This document shows positions 30,794 through 42,245 of a stretch of DNA of 64,000 nt, piece after piece. Source of the DNA: an uncultured Prochlorococcus sp. (GTDB lineage: Bacteria > Cyanobacteriota > Cyanobacteriia > PCC-6307 > Cyanobiaceae); contig CABZFV010000001.1 in assembly GCA_902525075.1 (NCBI GenBank), positions 175,882-239,881 of the forward strand. The letters run 5' to 3'. The notes under the pieces are model-generated. The model was not told where the DNA came from. It searched no databases and saw nothing but the letters and a program-made list of their open reading frames with translations. Made by a program: the position numbers and the translations under genes. How positions within the stretch are numbered: position 1 is the first letter of the stretch; each line of letters begins with the position of its first letter.

Positions 30794-31743
30794 ATAATCA
30801 AAATTCTTTCGGCATTGGAGAAGGTGAGCTTATAGAGATTATTTATGAGCTACCTCTTCCTATGAGGCTAGACAGATGGTTGGTAAGCAAAAGGCCAGAA
30901 CAAAGTAGAGCAAGAATTCAACATTTTATAAATTCGGGTTTAGTACTTGTAAACTATAAGACCGCTAAAGCAAAGACCCCATTAAAAAATGGCGACAATA
31001 TTCAAATATGGATGCCTCCTCCAGAACCTCTTATTTATTTGAAACCTGAAAAAATGGATTTAAATATCCTTTTTGAAGACGAACATATCATAGTAATTAA
31101 TAAACAATCAGGACTAATTGTTCATCCAGCCCCTGGACACAAATCTGGAACTTTAGTGAATGGATTACTTTTTCACTGTAAAGATCTACCTGGAATTAAT
31201 GGAAAACTAAGACCTGGGATTGTTCACAGATTAGATAAAGATACCTCCGGATGTATGGTGGTTGCAAAAAGCCAAGAGGCATTAGTAAATCTCCAGAAAC
31301 AAATTAAAGAAAAAATAGCATCACGCGAATATATTGCAGTAATTCATGGAGCACCTAATTCTCAAGAAGGCCAAATAGTGGGAAACATTGGCAGAGATAA
31401 ATTAAATAGATTGAAATATAAAGTAGTTGAAGAAACTTCAGGAAGGTATGCCTGTACCTATTGGAAATTAGAAGAAAGATTTGGCAATTACTCATTAATG
31501 AGTTTCAAACTAGATACGGGGAGAACGCATCAAATAAGAGTACATTGCGCTCACATTAATCATCCAATTGTGGGTGATCCGTTATATGGAAGATGTAAAA
31601 AACTACCATGTAAATTAGATGGCCAAGCTCTACACGCAATTAAGCTTGGACTTATACATCCAATAAATGGTAAAGAAATGATATTTGAATCAGAATTACC
31701 ATTAGATTTTCAAAAATTACTAAGTGTTCTTAAAGTTAAATAA
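30784..31743 (+). CDS. rluD: RluD-family 23S rRNA pseudouridine synthase
   Basis: S4-like N-domain; GLIVHPAPGHKSGTLVNGLLFHC; GIVHRLDKDTSGCMVVAKS; LDTGRTHQIRVH. Confidence 0.94.
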   Translation: MELNNQNSFGIGEGELIEIIYELPLPMRLDRWLVSKRPEQSRARIQHFINSGLVLVNYKTAKAKTPLKNGDNIQIWMPPPEPLIYLKPEKMDLNILFEDEHIIVINKQSGLIVHPAPGHKSGTLVNGLLFHCKDLPGINGKLRPGIVHRLDKDTSGCMVVAKSQEALVNLQKQIKEKIASREYIAVIHGAPNSQEGQIVGNIGRDKLNRLKYKVVEETSGRYACTYWKLEERFGNYSLMSFKLDTGRTHQIRVHCAHINHPIVGDPLYGRCKKLPCKLDGQALHAIKLGLIHPINGKEMIFESELPLDFQKLLSVLKVK

Positions 31744-33334
31744 GATTTAAAGAGGAATTTAGAAGCATTTTTGTATAAGTGTTTTGAGTTTTAATGAATA
31801 TTGAAGAACTTTCTCCTTCATCAACTATCTTTCCGTGATTCATAACTAGCAACCTATCACAAAATCTTTTAGCAATTCCTAAATCATGAGTAATAAAGAT
31901 AATCGTTAAATTCATTTTTTCTTGCAAGACTCTAAGTAATTCAAGAATCTCCATTTTTACTGAAGCATCCAACATATTTACGCTCTCATCACAAATCAAA
32001 ATTTTTGGTTTCAACAATAGCGCTCTGGCTAATGAAATTCTTTGCAATTGACCTCCAGATAATTGGCTAGGATAAGAATTAAAAAAATCATTATTTAAAG
32101 GAAGATTTAAATTTCCTAGCATTAATTTTATTTCTTTATCAATTTTTCTTTTATCTGAAATTTTTTGTATAAAAAATATATCTTCCAAAATATTTTTAAT
32201 TGTCATTTTCGGATTCAAACTTGAAAAAGGATCTTGAAAAATTATTTGCACATTGTTTTTCTTTTTAAAAGATTTATTTTTTTTCGATGCATGATTTTTA
32301 TCATAAATTTTTATTTCACCACCTCTTACTTTAAGGAGTCCAATTAAAGCCCTACATAATGTACTTTTACCGCTTCCTGAAGAACCAACTATTCCAAGAG
32401 TCTCATTCTCATATAACTTAAAACTAACTTCATTTAAAGCCTTATTCCATTTATTAATGAAAATTGAAGAATTTAATTTATACCAATGTCTTAGGTTATT
32501 TACCTCTAGAACGACCTTATCTCGAGCATTATTTTTAGTATTTGGTTCTAATACTATTTTTGAAGCATTTACTAACTTTTTCCCGATATCTGATTTTGGT
32601 GATTGAAAAATATCTAATATATTCCCTTTTTCAACAATCGATCCCTTTTCAATTATTGCAACTTTTTTACACCACTTTGCTGCAAGATTAATATCATGAC
32701 TAATTAAAATTAAAGTAGTATCAAATTCATTACATAGATGAATTATTTCTTGCATAATTTCAAAACTTGTTTTGGTATCTAAGCTTGTTGTAGGTTCATC
32801 AGCTATTAATAATTTAGGTTTCAAAGCAAGTGCCATTGCTATAGAAACTCTCTGTCTCATTCCACCGCTAAATTGATGTGGAAAAGAATCAAGTCTACTT
32901 TCTTCAATTCCTACTTTTTGAAAAACTTCTCTTACTAATTTTTTTATAGCTATAGTTGATGTAGTTTGATCATGTGTTTTAAATAATTCATATAAATGAT
33001 CCCCAACTCTCATTAGCGGATTAAGTTTTTTTATAGAGTCTTGATAAATAAATCCAAAATTTTTTCTTTTAAATAATTGTGCATCTTTGTTATTTATTTT
33101 CCTAGGATCTACACTAGAAATCGATATATAACCTTTAGAAGTGGCCTTTTCAGGTAATATATTTACTAATGTTTTTGCAAAAGTGGTCTTTCCACATCCA
33201 GAAGGTCCTATTATGGCCAAATGATCTCCACTATCTATTTCCAAATTAAAATTTTTGATAATAGGTTGCTGCTTTAGACCATATTTAACAGTAAGATTTT
33301 TAACTACAATAATTTTTTCTTTATTTTTTTCCAT
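31736..33334 (-). CDS. fused dual ATP-binding protein of an oligopeptide/nickel-type ABC transporter
   Basis: Two ABC cassettes: GPSGCGKTT...HQFSGGMRQRVSIAMALALKPKLLIADEPT and GSSGSGKSTL...QLSGGQLQRISLARALLLKPKILICDES. Confidence 0.93.
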   Translation of the reverse strand: MEKNKEKIIVVKNLTVKYGLKQQPIIKNFNLEIDSGDHLAIIGPSGCGKTTFAKTLVNILPEKATSKGYISISSVDPRKINNKDAQLFKRKNFGFIYQDSIKKLNPLMRVGDHLYELFKTHDQTTSTIAIKKLVREVFQKVGIEESRLDSFPHQFSGGMRQRVSIAMALALKPKLLIADEPTTSLDTKTSFEIMQEIIHLCNEFDTTLILISHDINLAAKWCKKVAIIEKGSIVEKGNILDIFQSPKSDIGKKLVNASKIVLEPNTKNNARDKVVLEVNNLRHWYKLNSSIFINKWNKALNEVSFKLYENETLGIVGSSGSGKSTLCRALIGLLKVRGGEIKIYDKNHASKKNKSFKKKNNVQIIFQDPFSSLNPKMTIKNILEDIFFIQKISDKRKIDKEIKLMLGNLNLPLNNDFFNSYPSQLSGGQLQRISLARALLLKPKILICDESVNMLDASVKMEILELLRVLQEKMNLTIIFITHDLGIAKRFCDRLLVMNHGKIVDEGESSSIFIKTQNTYTKMLLNSSLNLI

Positions 33335-33388
33335 GATTTATAGCAAATTTTTCTAGACCTAAATAAAATACATCTAAAGAAATATAAA

Positions 33389-35698
33389 ATGTCTGAGGCA
33401 GCTGCAAATTCAAAAGAAAAAAAAGAAATTGAAGTTTCCAAAACTATTTTGCCTGAAAATAAAAAATATGAAAGTGAATCTTTGAATTATCAAATAAAAA
33501 TTCCCGATTGGCTTCTTAAAGATATTCATAATTTTGAAAAATCAAATAAAGAAAATGATGAGAATCAAAACCTTATAGTAAAGGCTTTTAAACTTGCTTA
33601 TAAAGCTCATGATGGACAATTCCGCGCGAGCGGCGAGCCATACATTATCCACCCGGTTGCTGTTGCAAATCTCCTCAAAGAAATAGGTGCTAGTTCATCT
33701 GTTATTGCTGCAGGCCTTTTACATGATGTTGTTGAAGATACTGGCATTGATTTATCCGAAATAGAAACAAATTTTGGACTAGAAGTAAAAATACTTGTAG
33801 AGGGTGTAACAAAATTAGGCGGCATTCACTTTAACAATAGGACTGAAGCACAAGCTGAAAATCTTAGGAAAATGTTTTTAGCTATGGCCAGCGATATCAG
33901 AGTTGTCTTAGTAAAACTTGCAGATCGACTTCATAACATGAGAACAATTGAATGGTTAAATGATGAGAAAAAAATAAGAATAGCGAGAGAAACAAGAGAG
34001 ATTTATGCGCCATTAGCTAATCGACTAGGAATAAACAGATTTAAATGGGAATTAGAGGATTTAGCTTTTAAATTCCTAGAGCCTAAAGAATATCTAGATC
34101 TTAAAGATCAAATTGCTGTTAAAAGAAGTGATAGAGAAAAAAGATTAAAAGTAACTTTGAATCTTATGAAGGAAAACTTGGTTTCAGCAGGTTTGAAAAA
34201 TTTTGAAATTACAGGAAGGCCAAAACATCTTTATGGCATCTGGAGCAAAATGGAAAGACAACAAAAGCATTTTCACGAGATTTATGATGTTGCTGCCCTA
34301 AGAATTATCGTGGACAATTCAGATAGTTGTTATAGAGCTTTAGCAGTTGTTCATGATACTTTCAAACCAATTCCAGGTAGATTTAAAGACTATATAGGAT
34401 TACCAAAACCCAATGGATATCAGTCCTTACACACTTCTGTTATTGGAAGACATCGACCTATTGAAGTTCAAATTAGAACTACTTTGATGCATCAAATTGC
34501 TGAATATGGTATTGCGGCTCATTGGCAATATAAAGAGGGTGGTTCTCCTGCTAAAAGTAATGCCGAGAGATTTAATTGGCTAAGACAATTAGTAGAATGG
34601 CAACAAGAAGGTAATGAAAGAGATCATAATGATTATTTAGCTTCAATTAAAGAAGATTTATTTGATGAAGAAGTATTTGTAATCACTCCAAAAGGAGATG
34701 TTGTTGGTTTAAGGAAAGGATCTACCGCGATAGATTTCGCCTACAGAATCCATTCTGAAGTTGGAAATCACTGTAATGGAATAAGAATTAATGAAAAGCT
34801 TTCTCCTTTATCTACAGCACTTCAAAATGGTGACTTCATAGAAATTTTGACAAGTAATAATGCTACTCCAAGCTTGGATTGGCTGAACTTTGTAGTTACG
34901 CCAACTGCTAAAAATAGAATTCGCCAATGGTATAAGAAAAGCCATCGTGATGAAACGATTAAAAGAGGTAAAGATTTACTTGAAAAAGAAGTAGGTAGAA
35001 ACGGTTTTGAAGCATTACTTTCTAGTGAAGCCATGAAAAAAGTTGCAAATCGATGCAATTTAAAAAATACTGAAGACCTTCTTGCATCTCTTGGTTTTGG
35101 TGGTTTAACTTTGCATCAAGTATTAAACAGACTAAGAGAAGAAATAAAATTACAGACAGAAGATGTAAAAAATGATTCTGACTCTGAAATAGCAAAATCT
35201 CTTAAAAGTAATAATAATTTATCCACTAATCAATCTAATACAGCAGCTAAATCACCAATTTCCGGGATAGAAGGTCTTGATTACAGAATAGGTAAATGCT
35301 GTTCCCCACTCCCAGGCGAGGATATTATCGGAACTGTGTCGCTCGGCAACCACGGGATAACTATACATAGGGAAGATTGTGAAAATGTAATACCAATTCC
35401 AATAGAGAGAAGATTACCTGTCGGTTGGAATCAAGATAATAAAACTGGCGATAATAAGTTTCCAATTCAGCTACGAATAGAAGTAATTGATCGAGTTGGA
35501 GTTCTTAAAGATATTCTTATGCGGTTATCTGATAAAGGTATAAACGTTAGTGATGCCAATGTTAAAACTGCTTATGGTAAACCAGCTATTATAAATCTTT
35601 GTGTAGGTCTTGAAAGTTATAATCAACTTCACAAAACAATTGAACAAATTAAATCAATGGCAGATGTTTTAGATATTGCCAGAGTTGGACAAAGTTAA
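33389..35698 (+). CDS. spoT: (p)ppGpp synthetase/hydrolase, RelA/SpoT family
   Basis: HD domain (GLLHDVVEDTGI), synthetase (RPKHLYGIWSKM, YDVAALRIIV, PKPNGYQSLHTSVIG), TGS and ACT domains. Confidence 0.96.
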   Translation: MSEAAANSKEKKEIEVSKTILPENKKYESESLNYQIKIPDWLLKDIHNFEKSNKENDENQNLIVKAFKLAYKAHDGQFRASGEPYIIHPVAVANLLKEIGASSSVIAAGLLHDVVEDTGIDLSEIETNFGLEVKILVEGVTKLGGIHFNNRTEAQAENLRKMFLAMASDIRVVLVKLADRLHNMRTIEWLNDEKKIRIARETREIYAPLANRLGINRFKWELEDLAFKFLEPKEYLDLKDQIAVKRSDREKRLKVTLNLMKENLVSAGLKNFEITGRPKHLYGIWSKMERQQKHFHEIYDVAALRIIVDNSDSCYRALAVVHDTFKPIPGRFKDYIGLPKPNGYQSLHTSVIGRHRPIEVQIRTTLMHQIAEYGIAAHWQYKEGGSPAKSNAERFNWLRQLVEWQQEGNERDHNDYLASIKEDLFDEEVFVITPKGDVVGLRKGSTAIDFAYRIHSEVGNHCNGIRINEKLSPLSTALQNGDFIEILTSNNATPSLDWLNFVVTPTAKNRIRQWYKKSHRDETIKRGKDLLEKEVGRNGFEALLSSEAMKKVANRCNLKNTEDLLASLGFGGLTLHQVLNRLREEIKLQTEDVKNDSDSEIAKSLKSNNNLSTNQSNTAAKSPISGIEGLDYRIGKCCSPLPGEDIIGTVSLGNHGITIHREDCENVIPIPIERRLPVGWNQDNKTGDNKFPIQLRIEVIDRVGVLKDILMRLSDKGINVSDANVKTAYGKPAIINLCVGLESYNQLHKTIEQIKSMADVLDIARVGQS

Positions 35699-35716
35699 TT
35701 TTAAAATCAGATCAAT

Positions 35717-36160
35717 CTATCTTTTACTTTTTATCTTGTAGATAAAGAAAACAATACTGCCGCAAATCAAAGCTAATAAAATACCTACACAAGATGAACC
35801 TAAGAGTAATTTTAAGGAAAAAATTCTACCTTGCTTCCATAAGTCATCAATAACTAAACTTTTTTCAAGAATTTTATTAGAAGAATTATTTAAAAAAATC
35901 GAACCAACTTTATAGTTAAAATAATAAAGTGGAATATAAGTAAAAGGGTTGCTGATCCAGGTACCAATTGCAGCTAGAACAATATTTCCCTTAGCTATTT
36001 TCGCAAAAAATACTCCCAATAAAGTCTGAAAACCAAAAAATGGAAAGCAACCACTAAATACCCCTATAGCTAAACCTTTAGCATTAAAGAAAGGACTTCC
36101 ATTCTGACTCCAAAATAATGATAGAATTTTCTTATAGGTAATATCTCTTTTAAATCTCAT
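35717..36160 (-). CDS. DUF2062 membrane protein
   Basis: GSPFFNAKGLAIGVFSGCFPFFGFQTLLGVFFAKIAKGNIVLAAIGTWISNPFTYIPLYYFNYKVG. Confidence 0.85.
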   Translation of the reverse strand: MRFKRDITYKKILSLFWSQNGSPFFNAKGLAIGVFSGCFPFFGFQTLLGVFFAKIAKGNIVLAAIGTWISNPFTYIPLYYFNYKVGSIFLNNSSNKILEKSLVIDDLWKQGRIFSLKLLLGSSCVGILLALICGSIVFFIYKIKSKR

Positions 36161-36221
36161 TTAGAAAGAAAATTTCAAAATTCTTGATAATCTTACTTAA
36201 TTATCCATAACAAAGCGAAAG

Positions 36222-37604
36222 ATGGATTCGATAGTTACTACAGAAGATACGATAGCCGCAATTGCTTCAGCTATAAGTATTGGGAAGGGAGGAGTTGCGA
36301 TAATAAGAGTATCAGGGAAAGACGCAATAAATTCTTGCAAAAAGATTGTTCAAACTAAATCTAAATATGCATGGGAATCGCATAGGGTTTTTCGTGGTTT
36401 TATTCAGGAAAATAAACAAAATAAATTTATAGATGAAGTTTTAATTTTAGTGATGAAATCCCCAAATAGCTTCACAGGAGAGGATGTAGTTGAACTTCAT
36501 TGCCATGGCGGAATTATCATAGTAAATAAAGTTTTAAAGATATTATTATATAGCAATTCTAGAGTTAGACTTGCAAACCCAGGAGAATTTAGTCAAAGAG
36601 CTTTTCTTAATGGGAAAATAGACCTTACTCAAGCCGAGTCGATTAATCAATTAATTAATGCAAGCAATACCAGATCAGCAGAGTTAGCCTTTAGCGGGGT
36701 TCAAGGAGAAATAAAGAAAAAAATTGATGATATTAAAAATGACCTTATAAATCAACTTTGCGAAATAGAAGCGAGAGTTGATTTTGAAGAAGACTTCACA
36801 GATTTTGATTACACCAAATATCTAAAAAACATTAAAAAAGTCAAAGAAAAAATAGAATTACTTATAGAAAATGCAAAAAGAAATTCATATATTCACAATG
36901 GAATATCCATTGCGCTTATAGGTAAAACAAATGTTGGTAAAAGCTCTTTATTAAATTTGCTTGCAAAAAAAGAGAAAGCAATCGTAACTAATATTCCTGG
37001 AACAACTAGAGATGTTATTGAAGTTAATTTAACTATTAATGATATTCCAATGAAAATAATTGATACTGCTGGCATAAGAGAAACTCATGAACAAATTGAA
37101 AGTATTGGAATTAAAAAAAGTTTTGGGAAAATAAAAGAGTCAGATTTTATAATTTATATTTTTAGTCTTGAAGAAGGATTTAATGAAGAAGACAAAAAAA
37201 TAATACAAGCAATTCCCAAAGAAAAATTAATTACTATTTTGGGCAATAAAAAAGATTTAATTGATTGCAAAAATATTAATTCAAATGAGTTAAAAAACAC
37301 AATTCTTATGAGTATTAAGAATAATGATGGTGAAAGATTATTAATAGACACAATTATAAAAAAATGCGGATTAAAACAAGTAGAAAATATCAATATATTT
37401 TTAAACGAAAGACATCTAACAAATTTGTCTGCTTGCTTAGCTAATTTAAATGATACTGATGAAATAATTGAAAATAAATTGCCATTTGATTTCTTATCAA
37501 TTGAGCTGAGAGATGGAATTCAAAACTTATCTAAAATAACTGGTCAAGAATTAACAGAGGAACTTCTAGATAATATTTTTTCTAAGTTTTGTATTGGTAA
37601 ATAA
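36222..37604 (+). CDS. mnmE: tRNA modification GTPase MnmE (TrmE)
   Basis: [48 protein letters not shown]-terminal FCIGK. Confidence 0.97.
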   Translation: MDSIVTTEDTIAAIASAISIGKGGVAIIRVSGKDAINSCKKIVQTKSKYAWESHRVFRGFIQENKQNKFIDEVLILVMKSPNSFTGEDVVELHCHGGIIIVNKVLKILLYSNSRVRLANPGEFSQRAFLNGKIDLTQAESINQLINASNTRSAELAFSGVQGEIKKKIDDIKNDLINQLCEIEARVDFEEDFTDFDYTKYLKNIKKVKEKIELLIENAKRNSYIHNGISIALIGKTNVGKSSLLNLLAKKEKAIVTNIPGTTRDVIEVNLTINDIPMKIIDTAGIRETHEQIESIGIKKSFGKIKESDFIIYIFSLEEGFNEEDKKIIQAIPKEKLITILGNKKDLIDCKNINSNELKNTILMSIKNNDGERLLIDTIIKKCGLKQVENINIFLNERHLTNLSACLANLNDTDEIIENKLPFDFLSIELRDGIQNLSKITGQELTEELLDNIFSKFCIGK

Positions 37605-37686
37605 ATTTGAGTTAAATTACATAGTGATATATAGTTGATTTTCTAACTTCAGTTTAATTTTTATTAATTAATTATTTCTTAGTTTA

Positions 37687-38553
37687 GTGAATTTAAATAC
37701 TCCAATAATAAGTAAAATCATTGATAATTGGATCGATGAAGATATAGGTAGGGGAGATCTTACAAGTTCCTCTATCACAGAAGAGAATGGTAATGCATAT
37801 TGGATTGCGAAAGAAGAGGGTATATTCTGCGGGGTTGAAATTATAAAAGAAATTTTTAGAAAAATTGATTTAAAAATCAGTCCAAAATTTAATATCTCTG
37901 ATGGGGATCAATTTGTTAAAGATCAAAAACTCTTAGAAATATATGGGCCTTCAAAAAGTTTACTCGCTAGTGAAAGAATCAGCTTAAATATAGCAATGCA
38001 TTTATCTGGAATAGCAACATATACAAAGAATCTTACAGATAAATTAGAAGGCACAAATATAAAATTAGCAGATACTAGGAAAACGACTCCTGGCTTAAGA
38101 ATATTTGAAAAATATGCATTCAAATGCGGAGGTGGGGTTAATCATAGAATGGGATTATACGATGCTGCAATGATCAAAGAAAATCATATTGCATGGACAG
38201 ATAATCTTAAGAATGCAGTACAAAATATTCGCCTAAATTCGCCTTTTACAACTCATATCATAATTGAAGCTGAGAATATCGATCAGGCAAAAGAAGCAGT
38301 ATTAGCAGGAGCGGATAGTGTCTTATTAGATGAACTTAGTCCTGAAATAATCAAAAAAAACGTTCAAGAATTAAGAGAGTTATCAATTAATAGTCTACAA
38401 AAAGAAGTCAATAAAAATTTGATAATAGAAGTTTCTGGAATAAACCCTCAAGAAATTAGTAAATATCTAATAAAAGGTATTGATTTGATTTCAACAAGTT
38501 CTTCAATCACCAAAAGTAATTGGATTGATTTGAGTATGCGTTATATTAATTAA
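37687..38553 (+). CDS. nadC: nicotinate-nucleotide pyrophosphorylase (quinolinate phosphoribosyltransferase; GTG start)
   Basis: DEDIGRGDLTSSSI; LADTRKTTPGLRIFEKYAFKCGGGVNHRMGLYDAAMIKENHI. Confidence 0.97.
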   Translation: MNLNTPIISKIIDNWIDEDIGRGDLTSSSITEENGNAYWIAKEEGIFCGVEIIKEIFRKIDLKISPKFNISDGDQFVKDQKLLEIYGPSKSLLASERISLNIAMHLSGIATYTKNLTDKLEGTNIKLADTRKTTPGLRIFEKYAFKCGGGVNHRMGLYDAAMIKENHIAWTDNLKNAVQNIRLNSPFTTHIIIEAENIDQAKEAVLAGADSVLLDELSPEIIKKNVQELRELSINSLQKEVNKNLIIEVSGINPQEISKYLIKGIDLISTSSSITKSNWIDLSMRYIN

Positions 38554-38580
38554 TCATATAGATAAATAATTGAATAATTA

Positions 38581-40395
38581 ATGCTAATCATTTTTAAAGA
38601 ATTAACAAAACAATTTGAACAATCTCTTTTAGATAGTCTTGAAAAAAATGATAAAAAAGGAGAATTTGCAATTCTTAGCAAGAATTTAATTACACAATCA
38701 TCAAAAGAGGAATTTGGTGATTATCAATGTAATGTTTGTTTAAGTTTATCTAAAATATATAAAAAGAACCCAAGAGATATTTCTAATGATTTTATTAACC
38801 TTTTAAATAAAAATAAAAGCATAGCAAAATTATGTAAGAGTCTTGAAATAGCGGGACCTGGATTTATAAATATAAAATTAAAAGATGAGGTTCTAATAAA
38901 TGAAATTAAGTCAAATATTCAATGCAATAGGGCTGGCATACCTCTAATTAGAAAAGATTTAGATAGTGGTTTGTCCAATAAAGTTATTGTAGATTTTTCT
39001 AGCCCTAATATTGCTAAAGAAATGCATGTAGGGCATTTAAGATCAACAATAATAGGTGACTCAATATCTAGAATTTTCGAGTTAAGAGGTTATGAAGTAT
39101 TAAGACTCAATCATGTTGGTGATTGGGGAACACAATTTGGCATGCTTATTACTCAGCTCAAAGATTTATATTCAAATGATCTAGAAGAAATAGGAAAGAT
39201 CAAGATAAGTGATTTAGTTGAATTTTATAAAGAATCAAAAAAAAGATTTGATAACGAATCTGAATTCCAAAAAAGATCTAGAGAGGAAGTAGTTAAGTTA
39301 CAAAGTGGAGATATTAAATCGATTAAAGCTTGGAAATTATTATGTGATCAATCAAGGAAAGAATTTGATGAAATCTATAAAAATTTAAAAATAAAAATAG
39401 AAGAAAGAGGCGAATCTTTTTATAATCCCTTCTTAAAATCAGTTATTGATGATTTGAATTTAGAAAAAATATTAGTAGAAGATCAAGGAGCAAAATGTGT
39501 ATTTTTAGATGGGATGACTAATAAAGAAGGCAAACCTTTGCCGCTAATTATTCAAAAAAAAGATGGGGGTTTTAATTATGCCACCACAGATCTTGCTGCT
39601 ATAAGATACAGATTCAATAAACCTCCTAATGGCGATGATGCTTCAAGAATTATTTATGTAACTGATCATGGGCAAGCAAATCATTTTGCTGGAGTTTTTC
39701 AAGTTGCAAAAAAAGCAAAATGGATCCCAGAAAATTGTCAAGTAGACCATGTCCCTTTTGGGTTAGTTCAAGGAATTGATGGCAAAAAACTAAAGACTAG
39801 AGAAGGTGAAACAATACGCCTAAAAGATTTATTAAATGAAGCAGTTAGAAGAGCAAAAGAAGATTTATTAAAAAGACTAGAAGATGAAGAGCGTTATGAG
39901 ACCGAAGAGTTTATAGCAAATACTTCAAGAATTATTGGATTAGGAGCTGTTAAGTATGCAGATTTAAGTCAAAATAGGATTACTAATTATCAATTTAGTT
40001 TTGATAAAATGCTTTCCCTTAATGGTAATACTGCTCCTTATTTGTTATATACACTTGTGAGAATTTTAGGAATTAAAAGAAAAAATGATTTTGTTTACGA
40101 ATCTAAAGATTTTCAGTACGTAAATTATGAACATAAATCTGAGTGGAAACTTATCAGAAAATTACTTAGGTTCGATGAAGTCATAATTTCTATTGAAAAA
40201 GACTTAATGCCAAATAGATTATGCAATTATCTGTTCGAGCTATGTCAGACTTTTAATAGATTCTATGATCAAGTTCCAATCCTCAAAGAAGAAAAAAATG
40301 TAAAAATCTCTAGGCTTAATTTATGTGACCTAACTGCAAAAACACTAAAATTAAGCTTAGAGCTTTTAGGAATTGAAACTTTAGAAAGAATGTAA
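38581..40395 (+). CDS. argS: arginyl-tRNA synthetase
   Basis: [42 protein letters not shown]; anticodon domain. Confidence 0.98.
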   Translation: MLIIFKELTKQFEQSLLDSLEKNDKKGEFAILSKNLITQSSKEEFGDYQCNVCLSLSKIYKKNPRDISNDFINLLNKNKSIAKLCKSLEIAGPGFINIKLKDEVLINEIKSNIQCNRAGIPLIRKDLDSGLSNKVIVDFSSPNIAKEMHVGHLRSTIIGDSISRIFELRGYEVLRLNHVGDWGTQFGMLITQLKDLYSNDLEEIGKIKISDLVEFYKESKKRFDNESEFQKRSREEVVKLQSGDIKSIKAWKLLCDQSRKEFDEIYKNLKIKIEERGESFYNPFLKSVIDDLNLEKILVEDQGAKCVFLDGMTNKEGKPLPLIIQKKDGGFNYATTDLAAIRYRFNKPPNGDDASRIIYVTDHGQANHFAGVFQVAKKAKWIPENCQVDHVPFGLVQGIDGKKLKTREGETIRLKDLLNEAVRRAKEDLLKRLEDEERYETEEFIANTSRIIGLGAVKYADLSQNRITNYQFSFDKMLSLNGNTAPYLLYTLVRILGIKRKNDFVYESKDFQYVNYEHKSEWKLIRKLLRFDEVIISIEKDLMPNRLCNYLFELCQTFNRFYDQVPILKEEKNVKISRLNLCDLTAKTLKLSLELLGIETLERM

Positions 40396-41504
40396 TGAAT
40401 GATTTTGATCCATTAAATAATCTTTTCCCAAAACCAAGAGAAGAAATAATAAATATGCAGTCTTACTCTGCACCTTTAGAAAACAGAAGAAATTTACTCC
40501 GCTTAGACTTTAATGAAAATACTTTAGGTCCAAGTCCTAAGGTTTTAGAGGCATTACAAGCGATAAAATTTGATGAGATATCAATTTATCCAGAATATAA
40601 TTTTTTAAAAAAATTTTTATGTGATAAATATCTTGATTCAAGAAAATTTGGTAATGATGAAATCGGAATTTTCAATGGAGCAGATGCAGCAATAAATGCA
40701 ATTTTCAATTGCTTTGGAGAAAAAGATCAGATATTTCTAACAACAAATCCAACTTTTGGTTACTATTCTCCTTGTGCAGAAATCCGAGGAATGAAAAAAA
40801 TAAGTTGTTCTTACATTGGAGAAACTTTTCTATTCCCTATCGAAGAATTTAGGGAAAAAATAATAGAGCATAATCCAAAGTTAATATTTATTTGCAATCC
40901 AAATAATCCAACAGGAACTGTTCTAAGCTCTCATGAAATAATTAATTTAGCCAATATCAATAACGATTCATTAATAGTTGTTGATGAACTATATGAAAAA
41001 TTTAATGGAGATAGTCTTCTTGAATCGATAGATTTTGAAAAGAATAAAAATATACTAATAATCCAATCTCTTTCAAAAACTGCAGGCCTAGCTGGTTTAA
41101 GAATAGGTTTTACTTTTGGAAATAAAAGTTTAATTCAGTACATTAATAAAGTTACAGGACCATATGATGTAAACAGCTTTGCTATAACAGCTGCATTAGC
41201 AGCACTTAAAGACAAATCATATATTGATAATTATGTTTTAGAAGTAAAAAAGGCGAGGGAATGGATTTTAAATAAATTTAAATCAACAAAAATCAGAACT
41301 CACTTTAGTGGAGGTAATTATTTCTTAATTTGGCCAAAAAAAGATCCTAAAATCTTAATACAACAGATGCGAGAAAAAGGTATTCTTATTAGAAGTATGG
41401 AAAACAAAAAAGATATCGGTAATTCTATAAGGGTTAGTATTGGAACTAAAGAACAAATGATTTTTTTCTGGGAAAATTACAAGATATTAGATTTAAAAAA
41501 TTAA
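40395..41504 (+). CDS. hisC: histidinol-phosphate aminotransferase-like PLP enzyme
   Basis: LRLDFNENTLGPSPKVLEAL; CNPNNPTGTVLS; VVDELYEKF; QSLSKTAGLAGLRIGFTFG. Confidence 0.83.
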   Translation: MNDFDPLNNLFPKPREEIINMQSYSAPLENRRNLLRLDFNENTLGPSPKVLEALQAIKFDEISIYPEYNFLKKFLCDKYLDSRKFGNDEIGIFNGADAAINAIFNCFGEKDQIFLTTNPTFGYYSPCAEIRGMKKISCSYIGETFLFPIEEFREKIIEHNPKLIFICNPNNPTGTVLSSHEIINLANINNDSLIVVDELYEKFNGDSLLESIDFEKNKNILIIQSLSKTAGLAGLRIGFTFGNKSLIQYINKVTGPYDVNSFAITAALAALKDKSYIDNYVLEVKKAREWILNKFKSTKIRTHFSGGNYFLIWPKKDPKILIQQMREKGILIRSMENKKDIGNSIRVSIGTKEQMIFFWENYKILDLKN

Positions 41505-42226
41505 TTACTGAAAATATAAATTGTATTTTGATCGATTCTTTTAGGTTTTATTTGAAAATCTTTTCCAACATATTTTACTTTAAAATCTTTCATATTTTCG
41601 ATAAATAAATCAGCATTTGAGAAATCACATTCTTTATTAATTTTTTTGCCGCGTTCAAAGTGAACAGGAATAACTACATTAGGTTTTAGAAGCTTAACTA
41701 TTTTTGAGGCTTCTTTACCATTGTAAGATTTTATTCCTCCTCCAATTGAAATAAACAATATATCTGGACTAGACAAAATAATTTGGCTGTTTATATCAAT
41801 ATCACCAGCAGCTCCCCCCATATGAACAATTTTAAGATCATTCTGCTCCCAACTCCAAACAGTTGCCATACCAAATCTTCTTCCATCTACTCTGTCATGT
41901 GGTACTGAAATTCCATTTAATAAAATATCCTCAAATTGATAGATTCCTGGGTCAACGAACATTAATTGATCATTAGGGTTATATCCTTCATCTGGAAGCC
42001 TAGAACTAGCCAAAATAAAATCTACGTTGACTTCTTTTGGCTCCTTTAAATTACTTGCACAACCTCTTGCTTTAAAGGGATTTATAAGAATAGATTTATC
42101 TGCACTAGTAATTAAAAAACTACTATGTCCCAAACTTTTTATTCCTAAGTTCCTTGCCAATAATGAGGTAGGTAAAAAAGAGCTAACTAATATCAAAAAT
42201 AAAAAGTTTTTAATTTGAGAAATCAT
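41501..42226 (-). CDS. exported metallo-beta-lactamase-fold protein with degenerate HxHxDH motif
   Basis: Signal-like N-terminus; LGHSSFLITSADKSILINPF and VVIPVHFERG resemble MBL/UlaG-type proteins. Confidence 0.8.
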   Translation of the reverse strand: MISQIKNFLFLILVSSFLPTSLLARNLGIKSLGHSSFLITSADKSILINPFKARGCASNLKEPKEVNVDFILASSRLPDEGYNPNDQLMFVDPGIYQFEDILLNGISVPHDRVDGRRFGMATVWSWEQNDLKIVHMGGAAGDIDINSQIILSSPDILFISIGGGIKSYNGKEASKIVKLLKPNVVIPVHFERGKKINKECDFSNADLFIENMKDFKVKYVGKDFQIKPKRIDQNTIYIFSN

Positions 42227-42245
42227 AATATTAATTTTTTTTATT

